Assembly: GCA_028386065.3 (NCBI GenBank) | Contig: JAKUCV010004729.1 | Coordinates: 116,371-180,370, forward strand | Direction: 5' to 3' | DNA: 64,000 nt | Origin: Turnera subulata | Taxonomy: Eukaryota; Streptophyta; Magnoliopsida; Malpighiales; Passifloraceae | Part shown: positions 21,341 through 30,990 of the stretch, one piece after another | Position numbering within the stretch: the stretch's first letter is position 1 | How the letters are laid out: the number at the start of each line of letters is the position of its first letter | The notes under the pieces: model-generated | What the model was told of the DNA's origin: nothing | Databases searched by the model: none | Seen by the model: only the letters and a program-made list of their open reading frames with translations | Translations under genes and position numbers: made by a program

Positions 21341-23301
21341 TTTCAGGTACAGAAATTTTGTTGTTCGGTTTAGCTTACTTTCACTTGGATCCTCTATGTG
21401 TTTCCGGGTTTACGTTGCGTATATTGTTGCATTAGATTGTCTATTTGCATGCCCGGTAACTTACAGGAGGGAAGGTGATGATGTGATAACCTGTATAACT
21501 CGAGTCCGAAGTGTTTACTTGATGAGGTCGGATGGTGGAATGAGAGTTGGTTCGTGTAGGGTTTTAGTTGGCAACCCTTTGGCACCAATTGGCCCGATAG
21601 GTTAATTAGTGCGAGGTTGGTCCTAATTACAAATTAAGGTGTGTTGAGTACTTGGGAAAACTGATTGGGGGGCTAAATATGTGCTAAGATTGGGGCGAGT
21701 TGGCAAGGTCTTGTTGGTGGGAAAATAAGCCTGAGGTGGAGAGATGCTTGGGCTTGGTGGCAGAAGGTGGGCAAAAGGCAGCAAGTGGCTGCTGAGTCAC
21801 CAGCTTGCCTTAGCCATATCTGCCCCAAACAAGCACCTCACCCCTCACTTATGCTAAAAATGTGGGAAAGATTCAGGAGAGAAGGACTCAGCCATTCTCA
21901 AGGTTTTCCCAAGGCTCTTGTATACAAAAGGAAGGGGTAAGTGAGCTAGGTCAGAAATCTTGTAAGTTTCGGTGCCAAATGGTTAGCTAGGTGTGTTGTT
22001 GGCTTGGACAGTACACCAACTCGGTTTTGTGGGAAGTCTAAGTCTGGGAATTTACGTGTTTATACTGTAAGAGGGTTTCTAGTTGTGTGGGGGTGGTAAT
22101 TGAATGGATTGGTGCGCAATTGGCCCTGTGGGAGGCCAATTGGTGCACTAATTGCACAGTTGACCTCGTAGGTGACCAATAGGCCCTGCTGTGTACTCTT
22201 GATCCCTTGGCTGGCTTGCTGGCGAGCCAATGGGTGCACCCAGGGACTAGCACTGATGTGTAAATATTCCTTAATAATGTTTTACAGCCTAAGTGCTGTT
22301 GTACCTGATGCTAATGTGGTTTTATGTGTGGACAGGTGCTAAAACTCAAGGTGCACCAAAGGAGGGTGAAGGGCCTAGTGAGGCCTAATTCTGTGTAAGT
22401 GGGGTTGCATGCTTGTGTTAGTTAATGATGCCTATTTGCTAGTTGATGACCCAACGTGCTTGTGGTAGCACCAATGGTGCTTTATGTGGTTATGCCTTGG
22501 CTTATATATGAACCCGATAAACAGGCTGAGCATTGCATGCATAGCATTTGCATCCATTGCATTTGCTCATTGTGGCTCATTGATGTGGATTGAGGGACCT
22601 TGCAGTATAACATGTCTGCTTGGTCAATATGTGGAGGCGGGGTGTGTGCTGGGCGCTGTGTGTGGTTGTGGCAGCAGGTCACGTGCACTTCCCGTGACAT
22701 TTCGGTAATGCCTCGTATGTGGGGCTGTGGGTTAAGGAGTAACACTGCGGGCAGGGCTGTCAAACCATGCAAGTAGGCTCAGTACACATTCTAGACAGCT
22801 TACCCGTGGGCTGATCACGGTGGCATGTTGATGAGTATTGTTGGATGTCATTTCCTGTCTCTGTGTATCGTTGCTATTACTAGTATGACCACTCTCTTAC
22901 TGAGCCGTGGACTCACCCCCATTCTTTCTACCCCTATATTTCAGGAAAAGGAGAGCAAGGCGAGCTTGGTGTGGGTAGATCCGAGTGACGTGTTTTGTAG
23001 ACGATGGGTACTTAGCCAATCTCGATTTTACTTGTATATGTAGACCTAAGAGAATTGGCCTAATAAGCAGTACTTGTAGTGCCCCGCCTTTGGTGTAACT
23101 AAATGATGTATATATATAGTTGGCTATTGTGTGCTTGAATTCGTATTCCCTATTATATTTCTTGTTGATGCTTGTTGCGCATAAATTTCCTTTGCCGTAT
23201 GGCCAGCTTCTGCTTGCCGTTGGGTGTAGGCCTTTGGGTGCCCTGTGCTAGCCCTACGGGGGCGCTGGGTACTTGGCCGGTCACGTTTTGACGTGGCGTG
23301 A
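21341..23301 (+). mobile_element. Probable Gypsy LTR fragment ending in FRA3 exon
   Basis: The right end reads GACGTGGCGTGACA, a Gypsy LTR terminus, and joins directly to FRA3-like coding sequence at 23302. Internally 22900-22945 has ACTCACCCCCATT...TTTCAG, similar to the LTR at 12725-12830. Several AATTGGCCC/ACCAATTGG motifs occur at 21590-22190. No left terminus is found, so the fragment is truncated or nested within the preceding element. Confidence 0.5.
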
Positions 23302-24370
23302 CAGATGAGTGCCTCACGCATCCCTTGGAAAACTCTGTCTGCTTTCATCTCTGCTCTCAGCTGATCTCTTTCTCTAAGCCAATCAAAGGATCTTTGTGAA
23401 ACAAAGTCCCTGGCTTCATCATAAGATATACCGAAAAGCGTGTAATTGAAATCACCAAGAAACACGACCATATCTGCTTCAGCTAAATCAGGCTTTAGGT
23501 CATCAGAGTGGATACTTGGAGCCTATGAAAATTAAACGCCAAGTCATTCTGAGTCTTAGTTAGTATTAAAAATAAAATAGCAGTTAAAATAAATGGCAGA
23601 ACAGACTGTTGGACTAGGAAATATAGTTGAAGAGGTGAGGAGAAAACATACATTTGAACCCTTGGTGGCCTGGGTGGTACTTGAGACGCCGGCTGTAACA
23701 CATATGAGCAGTGGCAATCCAATAATACGAAGCAACCAAAATAAATATGTGAAGAAGGCAAGACAGAAACACAAAAACAGGAAGCGCACCATACCGGCTG
23801 GGCCAAGGGTTGATGACCGGCCAAAAGCCATTGTTCGATAAATGTGATCAAAATCAGCATTGCGGCGATTGACTGCTTCTAGATGTGCAGCCAAATGACA
23901 GTTAACAAAACACATTATCTGATCATAAACTCTAATTCTCAAACCAACACCTCCCTGCAAGATCAGTGTAGCCCAGTACAATCATATTCTTACTTTGAAG
24001 ATAGACAGCAAATCCTATTTCACATACTTGGAAGCTTTTATCTTCATCTACTAATTAGACTATTAGAGACTAGCAGAAACTAGGGAAATGCTAGGCATCT
24101 GAAAAAATTTACATTAAGCATTGCCATTCTTCTGAGTTAATGCATTTGCATATCCTTAATTGGTAAAGAAGAGAGACAGGAAATGAATAGCCAATAGGGG
24201 GATATTTTCAACTTTAAGCTCCATCATTCCAAATTTGGAGCACAAAAATGACCTGCTACTTTCTAGTTCCGGATAGAATGAATAATTAAACACTATTAAG
24301 GAGGACAAACCTTGTTTCCAATTGCACGCCCAAACCCTCATGCAACTGCTGCAGCATCAACATCCCCAAC
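23302..24370 (-). pseudogene. FRA3: FRA3-like inositol polyphosphate 5-phosphatase fragment
   Basis: Four minus-strand exons are recognisable. 24311-24370 (VGDVDAAAV, then GFGRAIGNK) has TGA where a Cys codon is expected. 23795-23954 reads [20 protein letters not shown] and on to [11 protein letters not shown]. 23652-23692 is a 41-base exon. 23302-23523 holds the catalytic VVFLGDFNY motif and [14 protein letters not shown]. All junctions fit AG/GT. FRA3-type enzymes remove the 5-phosphate from phosphoinositides and affect actin and secondary walls in plants. Here the upstream side is cut by the hAT element at 24371 and the downstream exon by an LTR at 23301, so most of the gene, including the WD-repeat region, is absent. 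Confidence 0.85.
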
Positions 24371-24722
24371 CAGTGGCGGATGCACGGTGTAGTCTGGCAT
24401 CCTATAAAAAGGAGAAAAAAAAATTAGCCCATTAATTTTTCTAACCCATAACACACATTGAATGTATTTTTGCCTACACTAAAAAAATAGAAGCCCATAA
24501 ATCTAACCGAAACTACAAACTCAAATTATTTTGTGGACAACTTATAACTTGTAAGCGGGAATAATGGGCAGGGGAAAGAATCTGAGGAGAAAAATTTATA
24601 AAAAAAATTTTGGTCCACCACCAACTAAATGTCACACGAATAAACTAGTAATACATGGGCAAGAAAAAAAACTGTTATAAGATGCTTTTAACCAATAACA
24701 ACAAACAGACTAGTGTCCCACT

Positions 24723-25543
24723 TAGGGATGGCAATTTCCCCCACTCGTGCGGGTCCCCACGGGGATTCCCTGCAAACGGGGCGGGTATGGGGGCATTTTT
24801 TGCCCCGCGGGGCGGGGGACGGGGGAAGATTTGTACCCGAAGTAATTTCGGGGGACGGGGCGGGGATTACATAACCCGCCCCGCGGGGCCCCGATATATA
24901 AGAAATGTCTATTTTGCCCTCGCATTACCTATAGATACAAATTTTTTTAGAAGGCTATTTTAGTCATTACAGTAAAAAAAAGAGCAAAAAAATCCCAAAA
25001 AAAATTGTCGGCAGCCCCTCCCCAAAATAATCCTATAAACTATCTTTCCCAAAACAAAATAATCAAGAACCCTAAATCTAAACCGTTGGCGCTTCCAGNG
25101 GTTCTGCAGGTTTCTTTTTTTAGAAAACAGAAATTGGGAAATGTTTATGCTACTGAGTAGTGATTAATGGCCTTTTTTTTCTCAAAGCTTGAGTTTTTAG
25201 GGGTTATTCTGGTGGGGAATGCGAATTGACCGTGTATGTGTTGAACGTAATTTGTTAGGCTATATTTTGCTTAATTAGCAACTTCGAAGATACACATCTA
25301 AGGGGAAATCTGAACTGGATTTATGATTCAAATCTGCCTTTTTTGTCTAGAAAAATTAAAATGGTTACTTGAGGTTCGGGGAATGGGGATCCACGGGGAT
25401 CCGTGGGTATCGCGGGGAGCGGGGACGGCGACAAATTTTCCCCCGCGTGCGGGGAGCGGGGCGGGGCGGGGAGAGATATGTGGTGCGCGGGGCGGGGCGG
25501 GGATTACTCTACCCGCTAATTCCCTGCCCCGTTGCCATCCCTA
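24723..25543. mobile_element. Nested GC-rich hAT-type element with 8-bp duplication
   Basis: Terminal inverted repeats TAGGGATGGCAA (24723) and TTGCCATCCCTA (to 25543), with a perfect 8-bp target duplication GTCCCACT (24715-24722 and 25544-25551). Both subterminal zones are runs of GGGGCGGGG/CCCCGCCCC type. There is no transposase. An N at 25099 lies within it. It inserted into the larger hAT. Confidence 0.85.
25099..25099. other. Undetermined base (assembly join)
   Basis: A single N inside the nested hAT. The interior length of that element is therefore uncertain. Confidence 0.95.
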
Positions 25544-25647
25544 GTCCCACTTAGTGGATGGTGGTGAGATGCAAGACCAGGGGGTGTCTCAATTAATTAA
25601 TGCGTAGTATGTGCCAAAAACATAAAAGTTAATTATAGAGGGCGGGC

Positions 25648-25970
25648 GGCCGAAATTAAATGGCATCATATGCATCCAATTTTATTTTTTTTGCACGAGG
25701 AAAAACATAAGTTTTTTTATATCAATGAATTTATATCTTCTTTTTGTTGTTATTGAGGGTGGCCGAAATTAAATGGCATCATATGCATCCAATTTTTTTT
25801 TGCATGAGGAAAAACATAAGTTTTTTTTTTATATCAATGAATTTATATCTTCTTTTTGTTGTTATTGAGGGTGGCCGAAATTAAATGGCATCATATGCAT
25901 CCAATTTTTTTTTTTTTTTGCATGAGAAAAAACATAAGTTTTATTTGATATCAATGAATTTATATCCATT
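25648..25970. repeat. Tandem repeat, about 112 bp, three copies
   Basis: Copies start GGCCGAAATTAAATGGC at 25648, 25761 and 25873 (periods 113 and 112) and differ mostly in T-run length. The third copy runs out near 25970. Confidence 0.9.
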
Positions 25971-26095
25971 ACAAACATATTATTGCATAAGGGATCATTA
26001 CTTGGAAATGAAACTGAATTACAAACATATATTGCATAAGGGATCATTGTTTGGAAATGAAACTGAATTACAAACATATTATTGCATAAGCTGAA
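25971..26095. repeat. Tandem repeat, about 55 bp, two-plus copies
   Basis: Units built on ATTACAAACATAT..ATTGCATAAGGG then GGAAATGAAACTGA repeat from about 25971 and 26023, with a partial third copy at 26068-26090. Confidence 0.85.
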
Positions 26096-26103
26096 AAAGA
26101 TAT

Positions 26104-26787
26104 CTAACGGTTGGGTACAACATTGGCCCTAAAGCTCTGGGTCTCGTTATTGATGTTGACCCTAACACTGTCGTTCCAGGAGAACCACATACCACCCACG
26201 TTATTTTCTCCAGGTAGCTCAAACCGATTTGCTGGAGGAAAACGGAGTGGTATTACTCCATGATTTTCTGCAAATTGCCACAGGGTTTCAGTAATCAGTA
26301 CCATGTTTGGCTTGTACTGATTCTTCAAAACCCTTAAGGTACGCACAAAATCTTGGGACCGCCTGGCCACTCCCCTGCAATTCCATAATAAAAGGCGTAC
26401 CTTGGGCCATGTAGGCGATAACCCAGAAACCCTCGGGAGACTCCAAGCCATCATGGAAACTTGATAATAGCTGCCTTGATTCAGAATCTGACAAGATGGC
26501 TCTAGCTGGAATTCCTGCAGTCTATCAGAAATGAAAAACATAATAGAATTTGCCGAGCCATAAAAAGAAACCATTAGGTTGCCTTGGTCCTCTAGGAAGC
26601 AAGTTTCCTCCATAGGAGTCACAAAGAACCTAGACGAATAGAGCTCATCAACAAAAACCACACGTGGAATTCTTGCGAGCTCATTCGGTAATTCTTCTTA
26701 TTGCTCATTCACCATACTGTAAGCTAACCTATTTCTCCTTCCTAGAGAGGCACCCTCAACAAAGAAAACAGTAGACGGGGAAGGCAT
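26104..26787 (-). pseudogene. ORF with LINE endonuclease N-terminus, TATA-driven
   Basis: From ATG 26787 the minus strand is open to 26104 except for one TAA (codon 30). The first about 110 residues are unrecognised (MPSPSTVFFVEG, later FFISDRLQEF). The rest, from VRLLLWNCRGVARR onward, is the start of a plant LINE AP endonuclease domain with the WNCRG and ITET motifs; it stops before the catalytic GDFN region. A TATA box CCTATATAAC lies upstream at 26895-26904. It may be the 5' end of a LINE that lost the rest, or a captured host exon fused to LINE sequence. It lies within the hAT. Confidence 0.6.
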
Positions 26788-26894
26788 CTTTATCTCGGTG
26801 GTTTTTGGGTTGCAGGGCAGGAAAAGCAGGAAAACGAGGAGAAGAAAAGAGAAGGTGAAGGCTGGTGTGGTTTGTAGAGCATGGTGAAGGCTGC

Positions 26895-26904
26895 GTTATA
26901 TAGG
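26895..26904 (-). promoter_or_regulatory. TATA box for minus-strand ORF at 26787
   Basis: CCTATATAAC read on minus, about 108 bp upstream of the ATG. Just upstream (26911-26998) is a roughly 48-bp direct repeat containing CCTCCAATTATT, possibly a duplicated promoter element. Confidence 0.5.
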
Positions 26905-27070
26905 CGAAGCAGTTACTATGCAGGCGCGGCCTCCAATTATTAAGGCTGCTTACTATGTAGTTACTATGCGAGCGCAGCCTCCAATTATTGAGGTTGTTTG
27001 TCAAATGTGGACCCCTTTCTTGTCTTCGAAAAGATCCTGAAGATCTCTTGGTTTTCACAAAACGTCACAA

Positions 27071-27211
27071 CTATTAAATAATTGGATGGGTGATGAATTA
27101 TTAAATAATTGTTTGATTACATATGTTGAGAAAGATGTATTTAATCGCATTGAAAATGAACAAATAATTCAACGTTATCAAAATATGAGAAAGCGTAGGG
27201 AAGAATTGTAA
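27071..27211 (+). pseudogene. hAT transposase C-terminal remnant
   Basis: Encodes LLNNWMGDELLNNCLITYVE and on to IIQRYQNMRKRREEL, then stop at 27209-27211. This is the characteristic end of the hAT dimerisation domain in plant ZMYM1-like transposases. Only about 46 codons remain; the RNase H-like core is missing. Confidence 0.8.
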
Positions 27212-27337
27212 TATTTAATTAATTTTTATATTATACAATGTAATTTTCAGATATATATTTTTGTCTTCTACAATTTTTTACTGTTTATTTTCGTTCATTT
27301 TTGCCTACACTGGAAAAATTTTCTGGATCCGCCACTG

Positions 27338-28594
27338 AATATGGGCCTTATTGGCGCAAGATGTGCAGTCTTGAGCTCTTTAGCAACCATAAAATAGCAG
27401 TTTCATGGACATGAGGAGAGAAGAGCTGGCCCTCTTGATTCAAAACATTAAGGAGGCTGCACGAGAACGTGTTGCTGTTGACCTCAGTGCCAAGGTATCA
27501 TCTCTCAGTGCGGATATGAGTTGCAGGATGGTTTTTGGGAAGAAATACATGGATAAGGAGTTTGATGAGAGGGGTTTCAAAGCTGTAATCCATGATGGGA
27601 TGCGTATAACTGCAAGTTTTAACTTGGGTGATTACATCCGACCAATTGCACCACTTGATCTTCAGGGTCTTAGAAAGCGGTTGAAGGCTATTAGCAAGGT
27701 GTTTGACGACTTCTTTGAGAAGATCATTGACGAGCACGTTCAATCTCAGGACAAAAACAAAGTCAAAGACTTCGTTGATGTCATGTTGGAGTTTGTGGGA
27801 TCTGAGGAAGCCGAGTGCAAAATTGGACGAGACAATATCAAAGCCATAATATTGGTACATATATATCAAGAAATTAAACTTGCAAATTAGGGACTACTCT
27901 AAGATTACTTCTATATATATATATGCACATGTATTAGCAAAAGGAGAACTTATGAGAGTAATATATTGTGTGTTTTCAGGACATGCTTATGGGTTCAATG
28001 GACACTTCGGCAACATCAATTGAATGGGGACTCTCAGAAGTCATCAAGCACCCAGGAGTGATGAGGAAAGTCCAAAAGGAGTTGGTGGAAAAGGTTGGGT
28101 TGGATAGAGTGGTGGAAGAATCAGACTTGGAGAGGTTGGAGTACCTAGACATGGTCATAAAAGAAACTCTCAGGCTCCATCATGTGGCGCCATTACTGGT
28201 CCCTCATGAGTCAACGGAAGACTGCACCATTTTGGGTTTTCTGATACCACGGAAGACAAGGGTCATCATCAATGCATGGGCTATTGGGAGGGATCCAAGT
28301 GCCTGGACTGAACCAGACAAGTTCTTCCCAGAGAGGTTCATGGGGGTTGACATAGACCTTCGCGGACATGATTTCCAGCTTATCCCATTTGGATCAGGAC
28401 GCAGGGGATGCCCTGGATTGCAGTTAGGGCTCACTGTGGTTCGCCTAGTCCTGGCACAGCTGCTTCATTGCTTTGATTGGCAACTCCCAAATGACATGCT
28501 GCCTTCCCAGTTGGATATGACAGAAGAATTCAGCCTGGTAACCCCCAGGGCTACTCCTTTGCTTGCCATCCCTACCTACCGGCTTCACATATGA
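27338..28594 (+). pseudogene. 5'-truncated CYP736A-like P450
   Basis: Two exons, 27338-27854 and 27980-28594, with GT-AG intron. They match the intact P450 at 33878 from about residue 113 onward. The first about 112 residues (anchor, hinge, helices A-B) are absent because the hAT end abuts at 27337. Near 27370 nine bases are lost in frame, and near 27397 one base is lost, shifting the frame. Exon 2 is fully open and keeps the I-helix GSMDTS, ETLR of the K helix, FPERF and the heme loop [10 protein letters not shown]. Downstream DNA to about 28890 also matches that after the intact gene, so this is a tandem gene duplicate, later broken. Confidence 0.9.
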
Positions 28595-29450
28595 ATCTAT
28601 ATATACATCATGTACCCTGAAATGCATGTCTTCAGTTTCAAGTTGTGCTGTGTTTAGTTTGCTGATTGGAGGACTCTAAAATAATCATTTGTCCTCAAAA
28701 TGTTGTTAACTCCAAATGTTTCTTTCTCCTTTCTTTTGGAATTTTGATGGATACAATACTCATGATTCCATATATTTCTTTCCTGGTTTATAGTTCAATG
28801 ATTTTCAACTTGGTGGAGCCTTTTTCAATCTTCTGGAATCACTAATTTGACTGAAATTAGGGTTACTTCTAGCATCTTCTTCAACTCGGACAAACGACAA
28901 TAGTTCTCAACTCGGAATCTTTTTGTGTTACAGTACGATAGGCATTGAAATCAACGCCAGTTTGTTTTATTTCCGTGAAGGCCAATCCCCTGCAAACACA
29001 AACATGTCTATATCTATTTTACAAGCACAGGAAGAGATCAGTTAGTAATTATCAGCCTAGCTGGAAATTAATACTGAAGGAAATTGTTAGGAGAAATTGT
29101 GAGGAGAGTGTATTTGAGAAAGTAAAAATCCAAGGGTTTTTGGTACGGATGGTACTCATATTTTAATGGTTGAGACAATCGTGTACCTAAAACTTTTGCC
29201 GAGACAATCATGTACCTGGAGTTGTTGCGGGCAGGCCAGTTAGGGGTCTCGGGCGGGGCATGTGCTGATGTGGATTCTGCCCGATTCTGACCTACTGCCC
29301 GCCAACCAAAACGACGTCTCATTGGTTGAGGACGACAACGTTTTTTGACATACGTGGCTGAAGTGAGTGCCACTGTGGGTCTCGACCACTAACCGAGTAA
29401 ACCATGCTGGGTCGAACTGTTCAGTGTCCCAAACCGAACCAATCTAACCC
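28595..29450. other. P450 3' flank and spacer
   Basis: 28800-28890 matches 36455-36530 downstream of the intact P450. 29165-29215 holds two copies of GAGACAATC(G/A)TGTACCT, possibly near the end of the Mutator-like relic. No gene supported. Confidence 0.5.
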
Positions 29451-29712
29451 CATTGGATGGTAAAACGAACGAGTTTACTATTACTAAATTCCCACCCACT
29501 CTGTTTATTAAAGCAAGCCCTAAATCAAAAATCAAACTCATCTTTTATTCATCCCCTCCCTCTGTCGTCTCCTCCCCCTCTGTCGTCTCCTCCCCCTCTC
29601 GTCTCCTCCCCTCTCTCATCTTTGATTTTATTTTTGAACCCTTAAGCCTTAGTTGTTGTCCTTGTTGTTTTCCTCAAAGCCGTTGTTTGTGTCTAACCCG
29701 CCGCTGCTGTGG

Positions 29713-30267
29713 ATGTCTTCTTCACAGTCGTCATCACTGGTCTCACGAGGTTCATCACGGCAGCCAAAAATGACGAGTGGCAAGCGCATCACTTCTGTTG
29801 GAAAGCAACGTCCTGATTTTGAGTACGAAGGTGTGGACATCGTGTGCTTCTGTGGCTTGAAGACTGGAAGATGGATATAGTGGACAGACCAACACCCCGG
29901 GATGAGGTTCTATAGGTGCAATTCATGTCATTTCTTTATGTTCATAGATGCTGATGTCTGTGAGTGGGTTGCAGAGGTTGTGAGAGGCTTGCGGGACAGA
30001 GAACGGGAGTTGCATGAGGAGAATCAAAGGCTTATGGAAGAGATACATAAGCATGTGACAAGAAGTGAGAAAATCAAGTATGAGCTGGAGGAATTGAAGG
30101 CCAAAAGTGTTATGTTGGTTAAAGCTCGAGATGTTGTGGCAGTGGAGAAGGGGAAGTTGGAGGTTCAATTATCAGGATATGCTGGGCGCAGTGGCTTGTG
30201 CTGTTCGTGGTATGCAATAATTGGAGTGACTCTAGTTTCCCACTTGATGTTAAAGGTATTGTTTTGA
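29713..30267 (+). pseudogene. GRF-type zinc-finger, coiled-coil, membrane-anchored protein
   Basis: A frame of 184 codons with one in-frame TAG at 29878. It contains the GRF zinc-finger pattern: CFCGLK, then WTDQHPGMRFYRCNSC. A long charged coiled coil (RERELHEENQRLMEEIHKH, about residues 95-150) follows, then a C-terminal hydrophobic anchor (WYAIIGVTLVSHLMLKVLF). Plant GRF proteins of this layout are common, often repeat-associated, and of unknown function. It points toward the MULE transposase gene on the other strand, about 0.7 kb away. The stop is one change from a sense codon, so recent loss or an error is possible. Confidence 0.7.
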
Positions 30268-30990
30268 AAATGGTTTACAGGTTCTCAGCTTGATGGGGTT
30301 GAATGGAGACTTAGGTCTTTGATGGGGTTGAACCGAGACTCAGGTTGTAGGGGTGATGTGTTTTTTATGTAAGTTGTTAGGTTTGTAGGGCTGTTTTAGG
30401 TTGTCTGGTTGCTATGTTTATGTGATCTGTTGGTGAGTTTGTATGTATTAGTGTTTAACCTGTGTTGTATGGGTGTTTGACCTGGGTATGTATGGGTGTT
30501 TTTGTACTATTCAAATGGTATGGTAATCTGTAATCCATCAATCCAACCTTGTACCAAGTGGTTTCTATTTGAATGGATTATATCATGTCCTTTCGATGTT
30601 GCTCAGTAATTTGTTGATGTATGAACAAGTGTAAAAATCAACAACTGAAGTGTGCATGCTCAGTGGCTGCCAATGCTGAAAATGAAGCAAAATGAAGCCT
30701 ATATAATTGAACACTTCATGAAATAATAACCCACAAATAGAGTTTGTACATATGAATAAGCGTAAAACTCAATTGTTGATACCATAATAGCTGTCAATTG
30801 AACAAAACACAATGTGTTGTTGCATGGCACACAATAGCAGTCAATATTACAGCAACCCAATGTGAACCACCCGAAAATAGAACTTCAACAATAATCTAAA
30901 TAGTCATTCATTACTAGTTAATACATCCAAATTGTGCCTGTTTGTGAGGCACACACATTTGGCAAAATACTACAACTAAGTGGTTTTCTC
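30268..30990. other. Gap between the convergent genes
   Basis: Holds the 3' flanks of the GRF ORF and of the minus-strand transposase gene. TG-rich (30290-30600), then AT-rich. No gene seen. Confidence 0.5.

Larger units (their letters stand above)
24371..27337 (+). mobile_element. hAT element (ZMYM1-like lineage), no matching target site
   Basis: Ends are CAGTGGCGGATGCA (24371) and its near inverse GGATCCGCCACTG (to 27337). The last codons of a hAT transposase lie at 27071-27211. The 8 bases flanking each end differ (TCCCCAAC and AATATGGG), and the left flank is FRA3 exon while the right flank is P450 exon, so the ends were not created by one simple insertion. Inside are a nested hAT, tandem repeats and an ORF with LINE endonuclease sequence. 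Transposase core is missing, so it is non-autonomous. Confidence 0.75.
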
